A stretch of 64,000 nt of DNA from Earliella scabrosa (GCA_022605405.1 JABYQQ010000003.1:310001-374000), one strand, 5' to 3'. Counted from the stretch's first letter, positions 10,990 to 25,046 are shown. Translations and numbers: made by a program. Notes: a model not told the origin generated them from the sequence alone.

Positions 10990-12390
10990 AGGTCTGATTG
11001 ATCATTGTATGTGCGTCAAGTACCCTGACATGACTCATGTGTGGACGCTGATGTTTCCCTTCGATTCGTGCCCAGAGCCAGTACATGTCAATTGTACATT
11101 GCTTTGCACCATGTACGGTCCGGCGATAGTCATTTCTAGCCGGTCACACGTTGCGTCGCTCAAGATGTGCCGTACGTATATCGGAATGAGGAGTGGTAGG
11201 TTCTGTCAAACAATCGCTGATCAGTGGGCGCCGCTATTTTCGTTCAATCGGTCGTATCCACATCCCGCGCGGTTTGGTGTCGCCGAGACAGAGTTGCACC
11301 GCGATGCTCCTCATGGAACCCGTGGTGTTTGCTCGTCGACGAACTCAATCAGTCAGGGAGTCGATGAGCAGTCCCTCCGATAGCACGGATACAATGTACA
11401 TTGCTCCGGTATCGCGCATTGAATGTGTATCCGTGCGGTATCGTGGCAGCTTGAAGAAGTCGGCCGTCCGAAGCACCTACCACATGCTCACAAGGTTCTT
11501 GCTCGAGGTGGGATCGTCTCATCACGTCAAGCCTGTGTCCCACAGGCTCACCGAGATCAAGAGGATGAGAGGACCGTCTCAGTCTTGCGTGGCTGAGAAC
11601 GACAATCACGCCCGTGGCGACTTTCGATTGCATCATTTCATAGAATTCAACGGCACAGTATCGCACGGGTGAGTTTCGCTGGCTACTGATCATGTGGATG
11701 AACATCATTACATTCGCTTACGATTACTCATCGTCAGTGAGCACCGGTGTCAGTGAGCTCCGGCTTTCACATCGATATTCGCCATCCGGATCGCCCATTG
11801 ACTAGTTCAGAGACGGAACTCACAAGTACGCGAGCCCAATTCTAACAGACCACCTTCTGGCTGCTACAGAGGTTGTCGTTCCCTAATCAGGACGACTCGG
11901 CTGCGACCCTTCTTCGGAGGACAGGCTTCGCGCCTTGCGTTGCACGTCTGTCTTATCGCTCACTCGTCTTCCCTGCTGATACTCAACGTTTCTCTTCCCG
12001 CGCGCTGCCATCTGACCTCCATTGGCGCGCGTCCGTCCTCTTGCAACAGCTGAACGTCGCTCGAGACTTGAATGCACTCCGGCGCGAATTCAGGGACACG
12101 GGCACGGTCGGTGTTTCTCGTATTCACACCAGGCGGTCTCGGTGTCCGTGCCAAGCGCGAACCCTGAGGAGTACCGCGCGGTACAATGTACGAACCATGC
12201 CGAACGGTTCTAGGAGCCCTCTCGAATTGCCGCTCACGTCCGTGACCGGAGGCTTAAGTCAAAGTCACAGAACGGAGTGGTGAAGCATAAAGAGGCGTCG
12301 GGCTGCTGCTAGCAACTTCAGTGCTCCTGCACTTGACACGCCGGCAGCCCTACAGCCATCGCCTCCACTACAATCCGCTTGTGCACTACC
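10990..12390. other. Intergenic region upstream of first S8 protease
   Basis: 1.4 kb without a supported gene. A TATA-like CATAAAG at about 12286-12292 lies 100 bp before the protease start. Open frames around 11190-11670 on both strands overlap each other and lack family resemblance or splice structure. Confidence 0.5.
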
Positions 12391-14299
<1,909 letters not shown>

Positions 14300-15612
14300 T
14301 GGCCTGGCAAATAACAAGGGTGGGTTGAGCGGCACCATACTGTGTCCTGTCGTGCCGCAGACTGCTATACGGATAAACGTTCACAATGGGGATGGCGCAC
14401 GCTGGCTGGTATGGTTCAAATCGTTTGCCCTAGAGGCACGTCTGGCACTGTATGTTTGGAAAGAGAAAGTATTAAGGGGGTGCATGTACGTATACAACAG
14501 ATCAACGAATGGAGCCATAGGTCAATAAGCATTAGTACAGAAGGATGTCATACTTACATACCTTAACTAGTAGTGTGTGGCAATTCGGCTATCAGCGAAC
14601 GTTCGTTCAACATCCGCTTCGGCTGTCACACTCGACTTTTGACCACATTCTCAGCGACTTCGCTAGTTCACTTACAATTGCCCATCCTCTACTGGACCTC
14701 TCTGAATTGCGGCCATCAATCGTAACTGATGCTCAGCTGAGATCTGATGCAAGGCAGTCTGTAATCCGGACGCATAAGTGCAGCTCCCTGCACTGGAATG
14801 CGCTCGACGGCGAGTACCTAACTCCGGAGTTCCTGTGGATCCTCGCAAAGAAGGTCACGCATGGACGACGTGGCGTTCGATCATACCGCTTGGTGATGTT
14901 ATGTGCCCGCTCGGCGGCCGTAAGCCTCTGAGTCTGTCTGCGTCTACTCCCCCTCAGTCGAAGGAGGTACACGACAGGGTCGGAGTTTGGGATTGGACTC
15001 CCGACTTGGACAGGCTTAGTCAGCGATGTTGCAATTGTGTTCCGCCGCCTGTATCTTACCCTCATGCGTCTGCAGAGCTCAGCCAAACGCAATATCATCG
15101 TTGTTCATCGCACTCGGCTCCCCTCGCAATTCAACATGTCACACGCGAGTCCTCAGACGGGCCGCTGCGGAAGCTCTCCTGCAGCAAGACAACACCAGCT
15201 GCTGCTATATACTCAGTCTATGTTCGTCCCAATTGGGCCCACTGAACGCTGCGCCATCATCAGCAAAAGCCCGAATGGCTCATACTCGGCTCCGAGCGCC
15301 GGCGAGCGACGCAATCGCTCCCAATTGGGGGCGAGCGCGCGCATTCGAGTGTTATCTTTTTCCACTCGAGTATAATCGCGCAATCGGCCCGCAAGCCGAT
15401 TGCAATCGCTGCATGCGCGCGGGGCTCTCGCGGGCGATTGCTTCGCTCGTTTTCGAATGCGCCCTTGCCAAGGGTCGTTCGCGTCAGGACGCTTGTCGAG
15501 GGATGGGTCGAGCGGGCCACTGGACTGGGCATTTCTGGGGTTCTCGGGGCATCCAGATTCACGCAGATCATGAGGGAAGATCACGAGCATTAAATATATT
15601 CGCGACAAGAGT
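14300..15612. other. Intergenic region with CpG-rich repeat block
   Basis: No supported gene in 14300-15280. From about 15285 to 15480 the sequence is a CpG-rich mosaic of GCGAGCG and GCGATTGC words, including the perfect 12-bp palindrome CGATTGCAATCG at 15397-15408. A similar block occurs at 17222-17392. Confidence 0.5.
15285..15480. repeat. CpG-rich GCGATTGC/GCGAGCG block, left copy
   Basis: Dense short words GCGAGCG, CGATTGC and their complements with a perfect palindrome at 15397-15408. It shares vocabulary but not a simple alignment with the block at 17222-17392. Together the two bracket the candidate gene at 15613-16611. Confidence 0.4.
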
Positions 15613-16611
15613 CTACATATAATACAGGAGATTGCTGGATACAGTGATAGGGAGAAGAACGAGAACCGAAACAGGCAGTATTGTCAGGTGCCCAGAGAGT
15701 AATAGACACGAATAAGAGGAAGCGGCGCGGGGAGCAAGAGGGCGCAGCATGCAAGTGAGCGATACGAAGCGACAGGCGGGAGTGTGCAAGCGCGAGACGG
15801 AAGAGACGCCGGCAGGTGCGGTGGTTGGCGAGCAAGAGACATTGGCAGGCGCGCGAGAGACCGGGGTGCACCAGGAGGGCCACCGTTTCGAGAACATGCG
15901 ATGGAAGCAACTGGGGGCAGAAGGACCTCATTAGTGTGCGCGCATTAGGTTCACCTATATACCTGATGTCACAGCGCGTGACGAGTACGCTTTCGGGGCA
16001 GAGTCTGCCTGAGTAAGTGCGTTCATGAGTAAGTGCATAAGTGCATTTGCAGATATTTGGGTCCTTGATGTTACTCACCTCCGCGTTTATGCCCGGCTTG
16101 ACGGCCGGCGCGTAGTGAGATGTATAACCTGGGCAAGACTCTGAGCGGCCAGGAGAGCAAAGTCGGGTTTTGTCAGTGCTACAGAGTACCTATGCGGATC
16201 ACGCTTTTCATACCTCGCCCGACAGTGCGGAACATATGGCCTTGACCAACCATCTTGACTCCAAGCAGCTAGGAGAGAGCGTTAGGACTAGTGAGTGCTC
16301 CGAGAGACAACTTGCCACGGCGACGACGTGCGGACTCACCTTGTGCAAGTGCAGAGCACGGTTGCTGGAGGAGGTACAGAGTGTCCTTGCACTGGGGGGC
16401 CAATGCATGTTCGGGGTCATGCATACTCGAGAACAATCATAGCGGTCACCATAAGGGGAGTACTCACAATACGGTGTGATAGTGTCCTCACCACCAAGGC
16501 GGCACCATTGCGGCGGTAGCAATCTTCATGACGGCGGTTGTCTTGTTTGCTGTCGACGAAGCACGGGGGAGGGCAGCCTTGTCCGGGAGATGGAGGAGAG
16601 TGAGTGGGCAT
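15613..16611 (-). CDS. Candidate spliced orphan gene, reading frame uncertain
   Basis: Minus-strand unit with five well-formed introns joining segments 16611-16492, 16391-16340, 16268-16214, 16140-16079, 16008-15963 and 15910-15613. In the frame starting at ATG 16611 (MPTHSPPSPGQG) this gives 210 residues, Cys-rich (CPPPC, many spaced Cys) with a hydrophobic tail LTILPVSVLVLLP. In a second frame, from ATG 16529 (MKIATAAMVPPW), the same introns stay open for 159 residues to 15684. Codon choice looks better in the first frame for the first two segments and in the second for the next three. A TATA-like CCTATAAG near 16870 and a possible 5'-UTR intron ending at 16614 support transcription. No known family is recognised. 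Confidence 0.3.
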
Positions 16612-16625
16612 GACTTAAAGGTGAG

Positions 16626-16661
16626 TATATGCGTGATATATGCAGGTATGTCACGCATATA
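16626..16661. repeat. Perfect 11-bp inverted repeat (hairpin)
   Basis: TATATGCGTGA at 16626-16636 is followed, after 14 nt, by its exact complement TCACGCATATA at 16651-16661. It lies just upstream of the orphan gene start, inside its proposed 5'-UTR intron. Confidence 0.6.
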
Positions 16662-17221
16662 AGCTGTGTGCGGTAACTCACCGGATGTGTGTTCGGCTAC
16701 TTGCGGAGGTACAGAAGCGAGGTGTGAGGCGAGTAGCAGCGCTGAGCGATACGAGCTACAAACGTGAGAGCGGATGGGTAATGGCTGGAGCGGAGCGAGT
16801 CGGAGAGAAGGGACTTGGGGATGGTGGTGGTATAAGAGCAGGAGGGGAATTGGGCGTTGCAGGCCTCTTATAGGCGGCCGTTCACCCATGTCGCGGTTGA
16901 CAGCAAACGAGAGAAGAGGCCGGGCGGGCGGATTGATAACCCGTGTCGGTCATGTGACCGTGTCCGCACGAGTGTCAGTGACGTCAAGTTCTCTCTCGCC
17001 TCGTCATATGTACGGGGTACTTACGCCGGTTGCGGCGGACGGAGTGACTTGAAGACCTAATATTCCAGGATGGCCAGGAGGACGCGGGACTCAATGGCGA
17101 TGCTATGACGACCCGGCGATAGCACTCAGGCTGAACACTGCGCGTGGCACTACCTTTACACTACTTATACATGTTGCAAGCCTACTCAGTACGGCAACAA
17201 CATAAGTACCTCTGTGGCGCC

Positions 17222-17392
17222 TCACGAGCCCTCGCAAACGGCGACGAGCGTAAACGAAGGGCCGCGAGCGATGGGATCCGAATGCGGGCGATTGTAAATC
17301 GCTCGCCCGATCGTATTCGGTCGGACCGCGATTGCAAGCGCTTCTAAGCGCCAGCGAGCGGCGGCGCGCTTCGCAATCGCGCAAGCGTTTCG
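17222..17392. repeat. CpG-rich GCGATTGC/GCGAGCG block, right copy
   Basis: Clustered GCGAGCG, GCGATTGC and GCAATCGC words. An inverted repeat CGGGCGA...TCGCCCG spans 17285-17309. Composition matches the block at 15285-15480 and differs from surrounding DNA. Confidence 0.4.
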
Positions 17393-18307
17393 GGACTTTG
17401 CTGATGATGGAGCGTCTTCAAGTCCCGCCCTTCAAACTTCAAGTTTAGTCTCGGCGCTGACTCCTTGAAGAAATCAGTGCCAGCCATCATATGTTCAGAC
17501 TCTGCGCAACAACACGGGGGGAGCTCACTGGACGGCGAGTATGGTTCCTCGCACATCCTCCTGGAGAAGCTGTCATGACACGTATGACGCAGCATGCTGT
17601 ACAGGTACAAGCTGCCTGTCCGTCATCATCCGTTCCCCTGAGATCTGGCGGGATGTAGCTTGCGTCGCCTATGGCGCATGCATTGGGCTGGTAGGTTGCA
17701 AGTCACAAATTTCCTTGACATGCGTGGGTGGTCTGCAAACTGCGTTCATTACCCACTTCGTCATACCCTAGCTTCTGGCATATTGCTTACCAAATCGCTC
17801 GACATCTACTGTCAGACAACAGTTCTCGGGCCTGCAGGGCCAATCTCCTTGCCGCTGCTAGGTGTCATAATTCCCAGTAGGAACCGCAAATATTGCAACG
17901 CCGAATCGGTACCAGACCTTGCATCGGAACAGTTCCCGTCGGTGGCTTCTCTCTCCGAGCTGTTTCATATCGCTTTCCCGCATTCTGTCATATGCCGCCC
18001 CTGCGATATTGAATGCCCATAGTGAACGACCGGTCAGAAGCTCGGGTATGTGAGTCCGAGCTAGGTACGACGCGATCGATGCTCTTCCATCGTCATCGAA
18101 CGGAAGGGTAAAGAGAGTCCGATGAAGGCGTTGAGTACAGCGGCACAAGGTACGCTCAGTAATGCAGGGCCCTACCTCTCAGCTAACCACCCACGTGTAG
18201 CACATCATTGAGGATAAAAGGGTCTCGAGTGGTCGAGAGTATTGGGGCTCCGGTGCTCTGCAACACCTCTGCAGCAGCCTGCTCGTTAGCTACTTGCCTC
18301 TGTCACC

Positions 18308-20278
18308 ATGCTCGCCGCCATGCATACTGTCGCTGTCGTCCTGGTCACCCTCACTTTATTCGCCGTCTCAGTTGTTGATGCCCTCACCGTCCAGCTCAAG
18401 CCTATCGTGAAGTTTGCCGGGCCCACCCATCCCGACTCCTACATTGTCACGCTCAAGGAGGGTGCCTCCAAGGATGCGCATCTCGAGTGGCTCACTTCGG
18501 TCCATGGCAAATCGAGCAACATCACTCACGGCGAGTGGCAAAGCGATATTCTACACGGCTTCGCTGGTATGTATCTGGTCTCACCACGAACCATATTTAC
18601 ACTGGTTGGTCGGGATTCGTTCAATCCACAGGAACTTTCGGGAGAGACGCCCTGAACGCGCTGCGCGCCAACCCCGACGTGGAGTCCATCGCCGAGAACG
18701 GGTTGTTCTCCATATCGTGTACCCAGTATGCCCGCTATGCAGTCTAGGCTATGTGTTTCAGATTCACCGCAGATACAGAACCAATGCGCCGTGGGGCCTT
18801 CAACGGATTACTCAAGTGAACCGAACAGATAACCAGAACCCAAGCCTGCTCAACTTCAAGTACACATCCGAAGAGCCTCAAGGAGAGGGCGTCGACATCT
18901 ACATTCTAGGTATGGTCTAGACCAGCACATCAACGGTCACGCTGAATGTTCCCTTAGACACCGGGATTATGCTCTCGCACGTGAGCGACTCTCATTGATT
19001 GGGGAGGGTATGCATCTCAAGTACAGCTGGTTGACAGTCCGAGTTCGAAGGGCGCGCGACTTGGGGCATGAGTGTCGGGACTTTCCCTGTGCGTATAGTA
19101 TGTCATGTCTGTGGTCTCCCTTGTTGACACTTGAGCCAGACCCAAGACGACAACGGTCATGGAACTCACCTCGCGTTCGTTACAAGTTCATCTATAGGAT
19201 GCTAACTATTTATCATCTTCCCGTTTAGGGGTATCGCTGGGGGAGCTACCTTCGGAGCTGCTAAGAAAGCCAATCTCATTGCTGTGAAGGTTATTGGAAA
19301 ATCCGGGTAAGCTGTCTCTCCTGCTCCCTCCTTGCGAACGCTGACATGACGCTGTGATAGTGTTGGTCAGGCAGCCGACATGTAAGGACATCTTGTGCTA
19401 CGCTTGTGAGCAGATGTAACTAACACTGCCTGGACAGCATCTCTGGTCTCAACTTCGTGGCAAGACAGGCTACCGCCACTGGTCATTCTTCTGTCGCTAA
19501 CCTGAGCTTCAACGGTCCTGCGTCAGATTCAATGGATGCAGCAGTCACGGCGGTAAGCCTGCATCAGGATGAAATTCTTCATTCGTCGTTCAGCTCGCTG
19601 CTCGCTACGTAGCTCATCAACAAAGGAATCCATGTCGTCGTGAGTGCACGCCGCATAACTCGTTCGCGAGGGCAAAATTTTGATATGTGGCATACTGTCA
19701 GGCCGCCGCTGGTAACAAGAACACCGACGCAGGCCTGAGTAGCCCCGCACGCGTCGAAGCCGCCATTACCGTCGGCGCAAGCACGATCGCCGACGCAAGA
19801 CAGGCCGACTCCAACTTCGGCGCTGTCGTCGACCTGTTTGCACCTGGCGAGAACATCATCAGTGCTGGAATTGCAAGCGATACAGTAAGTGTCTGTGCGT
19901 TTGCGCTCGCGGTCCATCTGACCAGCTGATACAGGCAACCGCTGTCATGAGTGGGAGTTCGATGGTGTGTATACTCCACTTGCCAGACAACAAAGTCAGT
20001 CTTGCTCATTGGCGCCTATAATACATTAATAGGCCACGCCTCTCGTTGCAGGCATCATCGCGTATTCCATTACTGCACAAGGCCAGGCGCATCCTGGCGA
20101 TATGGCGACGAGGCTCCAGAACTTCGCCGTACCAGGTGCCCTATCCGGCATACGTGAGTCTAGCAGAAGACCCGTTCTGCAACCCTGATGGCTGATCTGC
20201 ATCCGTTCCTTCCTAGCCGCAGGGACGAATAACTGTCTTGCTCACAACCAGCCACTGCCAGACGGCATATTCTGGTGA
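18308..20278 (+). CDS. Secreted subtilisin-like serine protease (S8, proteinase K type), copy 2
   Basis: 409-residue paralog of the protease at 12391: signal peptide ([20 protein letters not shown]), I9 propeptide (SYIVTLKEG...LHGFAG) and S8A domain. Exons: 18308-18566, 18632-18725, 18779-18909, 18958-18980, 19038-19088, 19140-19174, 19229-19306, 19361-19381, 19438-19552, 19613-19639, 19702-19884, 19935-19964, 20033-20153 and 20217-20278. All twelve internal exons equal those of copy 1 in length. Triad: Asp162 (DTG), His193 (GHGTHL) and Ser348, in GSSM rather than the usual GTSM. The exon 6 donor is the weak GTTCGT. The C-terminus is extended ([13 protein letters not shown]). It is probably still catalytic, but some motifs are relaxed. 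Confidence 0.92.
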
Positions 20279-21583
20279 AATGATGCACATGACCTCGCTG
20301 CCCAAGGCTCGGGTGAGAGAGCAATCGACAATGACAGCTATTCTCCAATCATATAGCTCCAAGCCCATCGACCACGCCGGTGCGCAGTACGGGCGAAGGG
20401 CTGTTTTTGCACTCATGAGAATGATTCGGGATACGTGTCTGGTCAGCAGGTTCGGAAGCGTTCTAGGAAGCACGAATGGCAGTTGTATAGTTAGTGGATG
20501 AAATGAAATGTCCGCGGTGTCTGGACAGCATTCTCAGAAGATAAGCTCAAGCTATCTCTCAAGTTCGGTTGCCACTTCGAATTCCCTGCGCTGAAGTGTT
20601 CATCCCACCCAGCAATTCACCGGGCTGAACCAATCGCTCCCCTGGCATTATCGGACGGAAGGTATCTGGAAATAGCATGCCGCAGCTTTGCCTCGCGCCC
20701 TCCACGTGTACCGACTTTGACTGATCGTGCCTCCGCCAGTCGAGTGACCCACGACTTGCAGAAGTACAATTCCTCCCTCGAAGCTCGATCTCGCGCCGCG
20801 GACGTGCGGCGCAACGCCCGGCACCGGGGAGAAGGCATAACACGCGGCGTTTGTATGGGGCGTCCTACAAGCGTCAGGGATGGCTACTGCGGTATATGGC
20901 CGCGACGCGAATCCGCATAGAAGAGAACCCTGCTGGCTGCTGCGTCGGGTCGACATAGAACGTCACTTCTGAATAGCCACTTCTTGTGTTCGACCCGAGG
21001 GACGCCCGAGTCGCTTCACTGTCAGTGGTAATGAATCGCGCCCGCGCTTCATTTCGGGATTACCTCTCCACAGAACCTGAGCGAGATGCGCGCGTGTCGG
21101 ATGAACGCATTGCGGAATGTTGTGAGTGGCTTTTCGCAAGAGTGTGAGAGACAGTACTGCTATAGCACAGACGGGGTAACCGCGACCAGATGATGGGCGA
21201 GCGAAGTGGAGAGAGACACGAAAAGGAATGGGTGGGTGGTGCGTACGTACTAGCAAACGAAAGGGGCCGTAACTATGGAATGCAAAAGCAGCGCGCGTGT
21301 ACACAGTGGACAGTCCATGATCCCAGAGAATGGCCCGCAGCACGGAAGAGACAACTGACGAAAAGATATCTTAAGTTAGACGGGCCGCGATCGACGTCGT
21401 CGACCGCGGACGGCCGTCGCGCCTCCCTTTCTCCGAGGGCAGCTGCTAGTCGAGCCCAGCGGGAGGCGGACCGCGCCCTCAAGGGAGGCTACGACTGTCC
21501 GGGCGATGGACGTCGTTGAAGCACTCCAACGGCAATTATACTCATATAGACACCCCTCGAAGAACGATATATCATGACACGGG
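20279..21583. other. Intergenic region downstream of second protease
   Basis: 1.3 kb between the protease and the 3' end of the phosphatase gene. The segment 21370-21480 is strongly CpG-rich. Overlapping frames on both strands lack start context and domains; no gene is supported. Confidence 0.5.
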
Positions 21584-23250
21584 TCAAGTGGTGGTAGCCA
21601 TCGTGCTATAAAGGACAATGAACACGAGTGCCGTAGCCTGTCTGGGAGACTACTCACCTCTTCCGCTTGGCCTTCGTCATCTCTTTTCGTAGGGCGGGCC
21701 CGTCTAACGGTTTGAGGAGCTCGAAAGCACAGAGCAATTCTTCTGATACGCTATTTCTGACGTGAGAAAACCAAGCTGATCATCGAGGGCAAAGATATGC
21801 AAACCTCATGCATGCTCCATAATTGTCGAACTCTGCACCCTTGTCTTCAGAAGCGCGTTGACAAAGCAGCACCAATATGACTCACCTCCACAGTAATTGG
21901 GTGCGCTAAACACCGTGACCAGCGTCCTGTCATTCCAGAACTCATAGCCATCCTCCACGACCATGTGCGCTCGGCAGATGAGGTCCATGTCATATCGCAC
22001 CAGGAAGTCGTTGATCACTGCCTTTCCGAAGCAGAAGCTCACTCCTCGCTCGTTATCTTCCCAGTCCACGGCAGTGTCGGATGGATCAGACCATAGCAGG
22101 TCGTTCAACAGACCGTAGTCAGGGACATCCGTTGGCCGCTGTATCCTCTTGATCTCCTCCATGGAATGTAGGGATGGGGAAAGCCCGCCATGAACGCAGA
22201 AGATCTTGGACGCGACGATAGCAGCGATGGGGAGGCAGTTGAACACGTCGATGAACGTCTTCCACGTCTTGAGATTACACCGTCGTTTGCATTCATCGTA
22301 GAAGCCGTAGACTGAGAGCGTCAGATGAATGGACAACCCGCGCTCGCAAGAACAGGCGACGTACCTCGCGTGACATTCGCGCACTCGTGATTGCCCCGGA
22401 GCAGGAAGAAGTTCTCGGGGTACTTGATCTTGTAACAGAGCAACAGGAGGATGGTCTCCAGGCTTTGCTTGCCCCGATCCACGTAGTCGCCAAGGAACAG
22501 GTAGTTAGCGGCTGGTGGGAACCCGCACATTTCGAACAGTCGGATGAGGTCCGAGTACTGTCCATGCACGTCGCCGACGATCTTGACAGGTGGTGAGAGC
22601 TCAATGAGGGTGGGCTGGCTGAGGAACACCTCCCGCGCAGCTTGGCAAATAGCGACAATCTCCGCATTCTTGAGACAGAGCGACTTGCTCACTTTGCCCG
22701 TGTACCCGACGTCCAGCAGCCGCTGGATCATGTCGTCTATGTCCAGCTGCTTCACGGCCTCCTTCCCATTGCCCTTGCTCACCAGACTGGACGGATCTCC
22801 AGTGGAGAAGCTGGCGGCGGACCCCGGTGTGGGGTAGCCTGGGGAAGTGGAGAGGATGGTGTGCGTGATAGGAATGTCGAGCGGAGCAGGCTTTCCATGC
22901 ACCGGGGGCGAGGACTGGGGTGAAGAAGGCTTAGCTGAGGCACTTGGGAGGGATGCGCCGGGGGAAGTGCCCGGGGAACCTGGCGGTCGTGAACCACTCC
23001 CATTTGGGACGACAGTGCCGCCCTCGGGATTGGTGATAGTCATTGCGGGTGTCCCTGGGCTCGCTGCGGCCGCGTCGTGACCATTCCCTTGACCAGAGGG
23101 ATCGTGGGGCGCGGTTGCACGCGAGAGGCTGCCCTGGGGCGTGTCGTTGGCGTCGGCACCCTGTGCATCAGGAGCTACGGCGTCGCTGTTGGCATCCTTG
23201 TCCTTGTCCTTGCCGCCCTTCTTGGATTTTTTGGACTGCTGCTGGCCCAT
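21584..23250 (-). CDS. PPZ1: PPZ-type serine/threonine protein phosphatase
   Basis: 484-residue PP1-like phosphatase with a long Ser/Pro-rich N-terminal extension, the layout of fungal PPZ enzymes (salt tolerance, cation homeostasis). The N-terminus [11 protein letters not shown] fits the N-myristoylation consensus, so membrane association is likely. Exons: 23250-22365, 22311-21886, 21832-21805, 21750-21658 and 21605-21584. Metallophosphatase motifs are all present: [43 protein letters not shown] and [15 protein letters not shown]. The third exon is only 28 nt and is needed to complete [12 protein letters not shown]. The C-terminus [16 protein letters not shown] also fits PPZ. Confidence 0.95.
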
Positions 23251-23826
23251 AGGAAGCGCTGAGGGTTGTGCGTTGGGAGAGCCGGGCTGGGGAGACTGGG
23301 ACCTGGTCCTCGAGAGCCGGGAAGTGAATACGGAGAGGAGTGTTGGCGCCAGCTTGACGGATGGTGTTCGGGTGTGAAATGGTAATGGTGGGAAGCGTTT
23401 GTGTGGGGTATTGAGGCGTCGTTAAAACGTGAAAATATGGTACACAATCACCAGGACGGAAGGGGCGGAGGAGGACGAGGACGGGACAGAGACGGGGACG
23501 GGGTCGACGCAAGAGCCAACACCGCTCAGTTCGCCTCGGAGACGGGCCCAGATCCTTGTTTGGGCAATTGTTTGCTGCACCGCTCCCGTTTATCAGACCC
23601 GCTCCCATCCAGGCTTGGCGAACACCACGGGTCATCCTCGCCTGTTCCACAGATCGACGTTCTCATTGTACACTATCATACGATTCGTGCGCACCAACAT
23701 ACAGTACTCGTCTCGTCGCATGGGTGCAGTGTCATTTTGATGCAGTCATAGCACATGAGAAAGCAATAATACCATAGCCTACGCCCCCGGCCGTCGCAGC
23801 TCCACCCCGCTGCTACCTCTCCCGGC
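23251..23826. other. Intergenic region: PPZ promoter and RPS11 3' flank
   Basis: 576 bp between two minus-strand genes. On the minus strand it is pyrimidine-rich at about 23450-23520, typical of a basidiomycete promoter. No gene is seen. Confidence 0.45.
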
Positions 23827-24587
23827 TCAGAACTTGCCAAACGACTTCGACGCCGCCTTGTTCTTCGCCACCCGGAGGACGTTGAACCGCACGGTTTTCG
23901 ACAGCGGCCGGCACTGACCTGGGCGGGAATGAGAGATCCGCCCAAACGCTCCCAGGCGGCGTTGAATTGACACTTACCAACGGTAACGACATCACCAACC
24001 TCTACACGGAAGGCTGGTGATACGTGCGCCGCAAGGTTCTTGTGACGCTTCTCGTAACGGTCTGAAAGCGCGAACGCTGGGTTAGGGCGAGTCGCGCGCA
24101 TAGGGCGGGGAATGGCACGTACTGTATTTGGGGATGTAATGGAGGTAGTCTCGGCGGATGATGATGGTGCGGGTCATCTTCGTGGAGACAACGCGACCGG
24201 TCAAGATGCGGCCACGGATAGAGACATCGCCGGTGAAGGGGCACTTCTTGTCTGAACGTGCGAAGGTTTGCCTGTGTCCACAAGGCGACAGTAATGTGGG
24301 ATGAACATACCGACGTAGGTGCCCTGAATCGCCTCAGCGGGGGTCTTGAATCCAAGACCGACATCCTTGTACCACCGCTTCTCCTTGGTGGAGATCTTCT
24401 TGCCGCCTGCAGTTCGTCCCACCATGAGCACCCGACCATCGCTTAGACTCTCCCTCCCAACACATACCACGGGCCTTCGCGTTTTGGAAGATGGGCTGCT
24501 TCTGGAATGCCTTTTCAATCTGAAAGCATAGTAGGGTCAGAATACAAGTTCTCCCTACATCATTTAGGCACAAACCTGCTCGGCCAT
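23827..24587 (-). CDS. RPS11: 40S ribosomal protein S11 (uS17)
   Basis: 154-residue eukaryotic uS17, part of the small subunit body. Exons: 24587-24576, 24519-24468, 24406-24311, 24251-24123, 24061-23978 and 23918-23827. The first coding exon is just 12 nt (MAEQ), typical of highly expressed fungal ribosomal genes with an intron beside the start codon. Family motifs: [98 protein letters not shown]. The length matches other fungal S11 proteins. Confidence 0.97.
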
Positions 24588-25046
24588 GGCTGGGTCTTGA
24601 GGATGGAAGTGGTGTCGGCCGGCGTGTGGGACTACCTACAGGAGTTTCTCTGTAATGGGCGCTTAGATGGGCGAAGCAAGCCACCATCAATGAACTGTAC
24701 AGTTCGGCAACATCCGGCCAGACCTGCTAGTCTTCCACATTACCTAAGGAGGTATCTCAGACGCCCGCCGCAGCCTCATGGCAGCCTCGGCCCTCCACTT
24801 CCACTTCAACTCTCAGACTGGTAGAAACGGAACGATGGTTTAAATTACGTGTTCAATCTATGTGGCATTTTCAGTTTTCTCATCACGAACCCAAGACGAT
24901 TGCTATCACTACAACTTATATGGTGTTGCACCAAACATAATACTACAAGAGTATGGTCAATGGGGGTAACTAAGTGCGTAAACAATACAGTGGGATCACG
25001 ACAACTTCGACTGCTCCCATGGGGAGCAATATATACAACTCCGCGC
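24588..25046. other. Intergenic region upstream of RPS11
   Basis: 459 bp between two minus-strand genes, expected to hold the RPS11 promoter. The 24840-25000 part is AT-richer. I see no clear motif. Confidence 0.4.

Larger units (their letters stand above)
16612..18307. other. Intergenic region with second CpG-rich block and protease promoter
   Basis: It includes the upstream side of the orphan unit (TATA-like element near 16870), a CpG-rich repeat block at 17222-17392, and the promoter of the second S8 protease with GATAAAAG at 18213-18220, about 90 bp before the start codon. No further gene is supported. Confidence 0.5.

Noticed and set aside
14545..15245. Overlapping open frames between the two proteases
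   Set aside because: Several frames are open at once on both strands, with no introns of normal form, no family resemblance and poor codon choice.
16488..16529. Short peptide frame MKIATAAMVPPWW as a possible ribosomal peptide toxin precursor
   Set aside because: It lacks the conserved leader and follower of known mushroom cyclic-peptide precursors and is better explained as an exon end before a GTGAGG donor.
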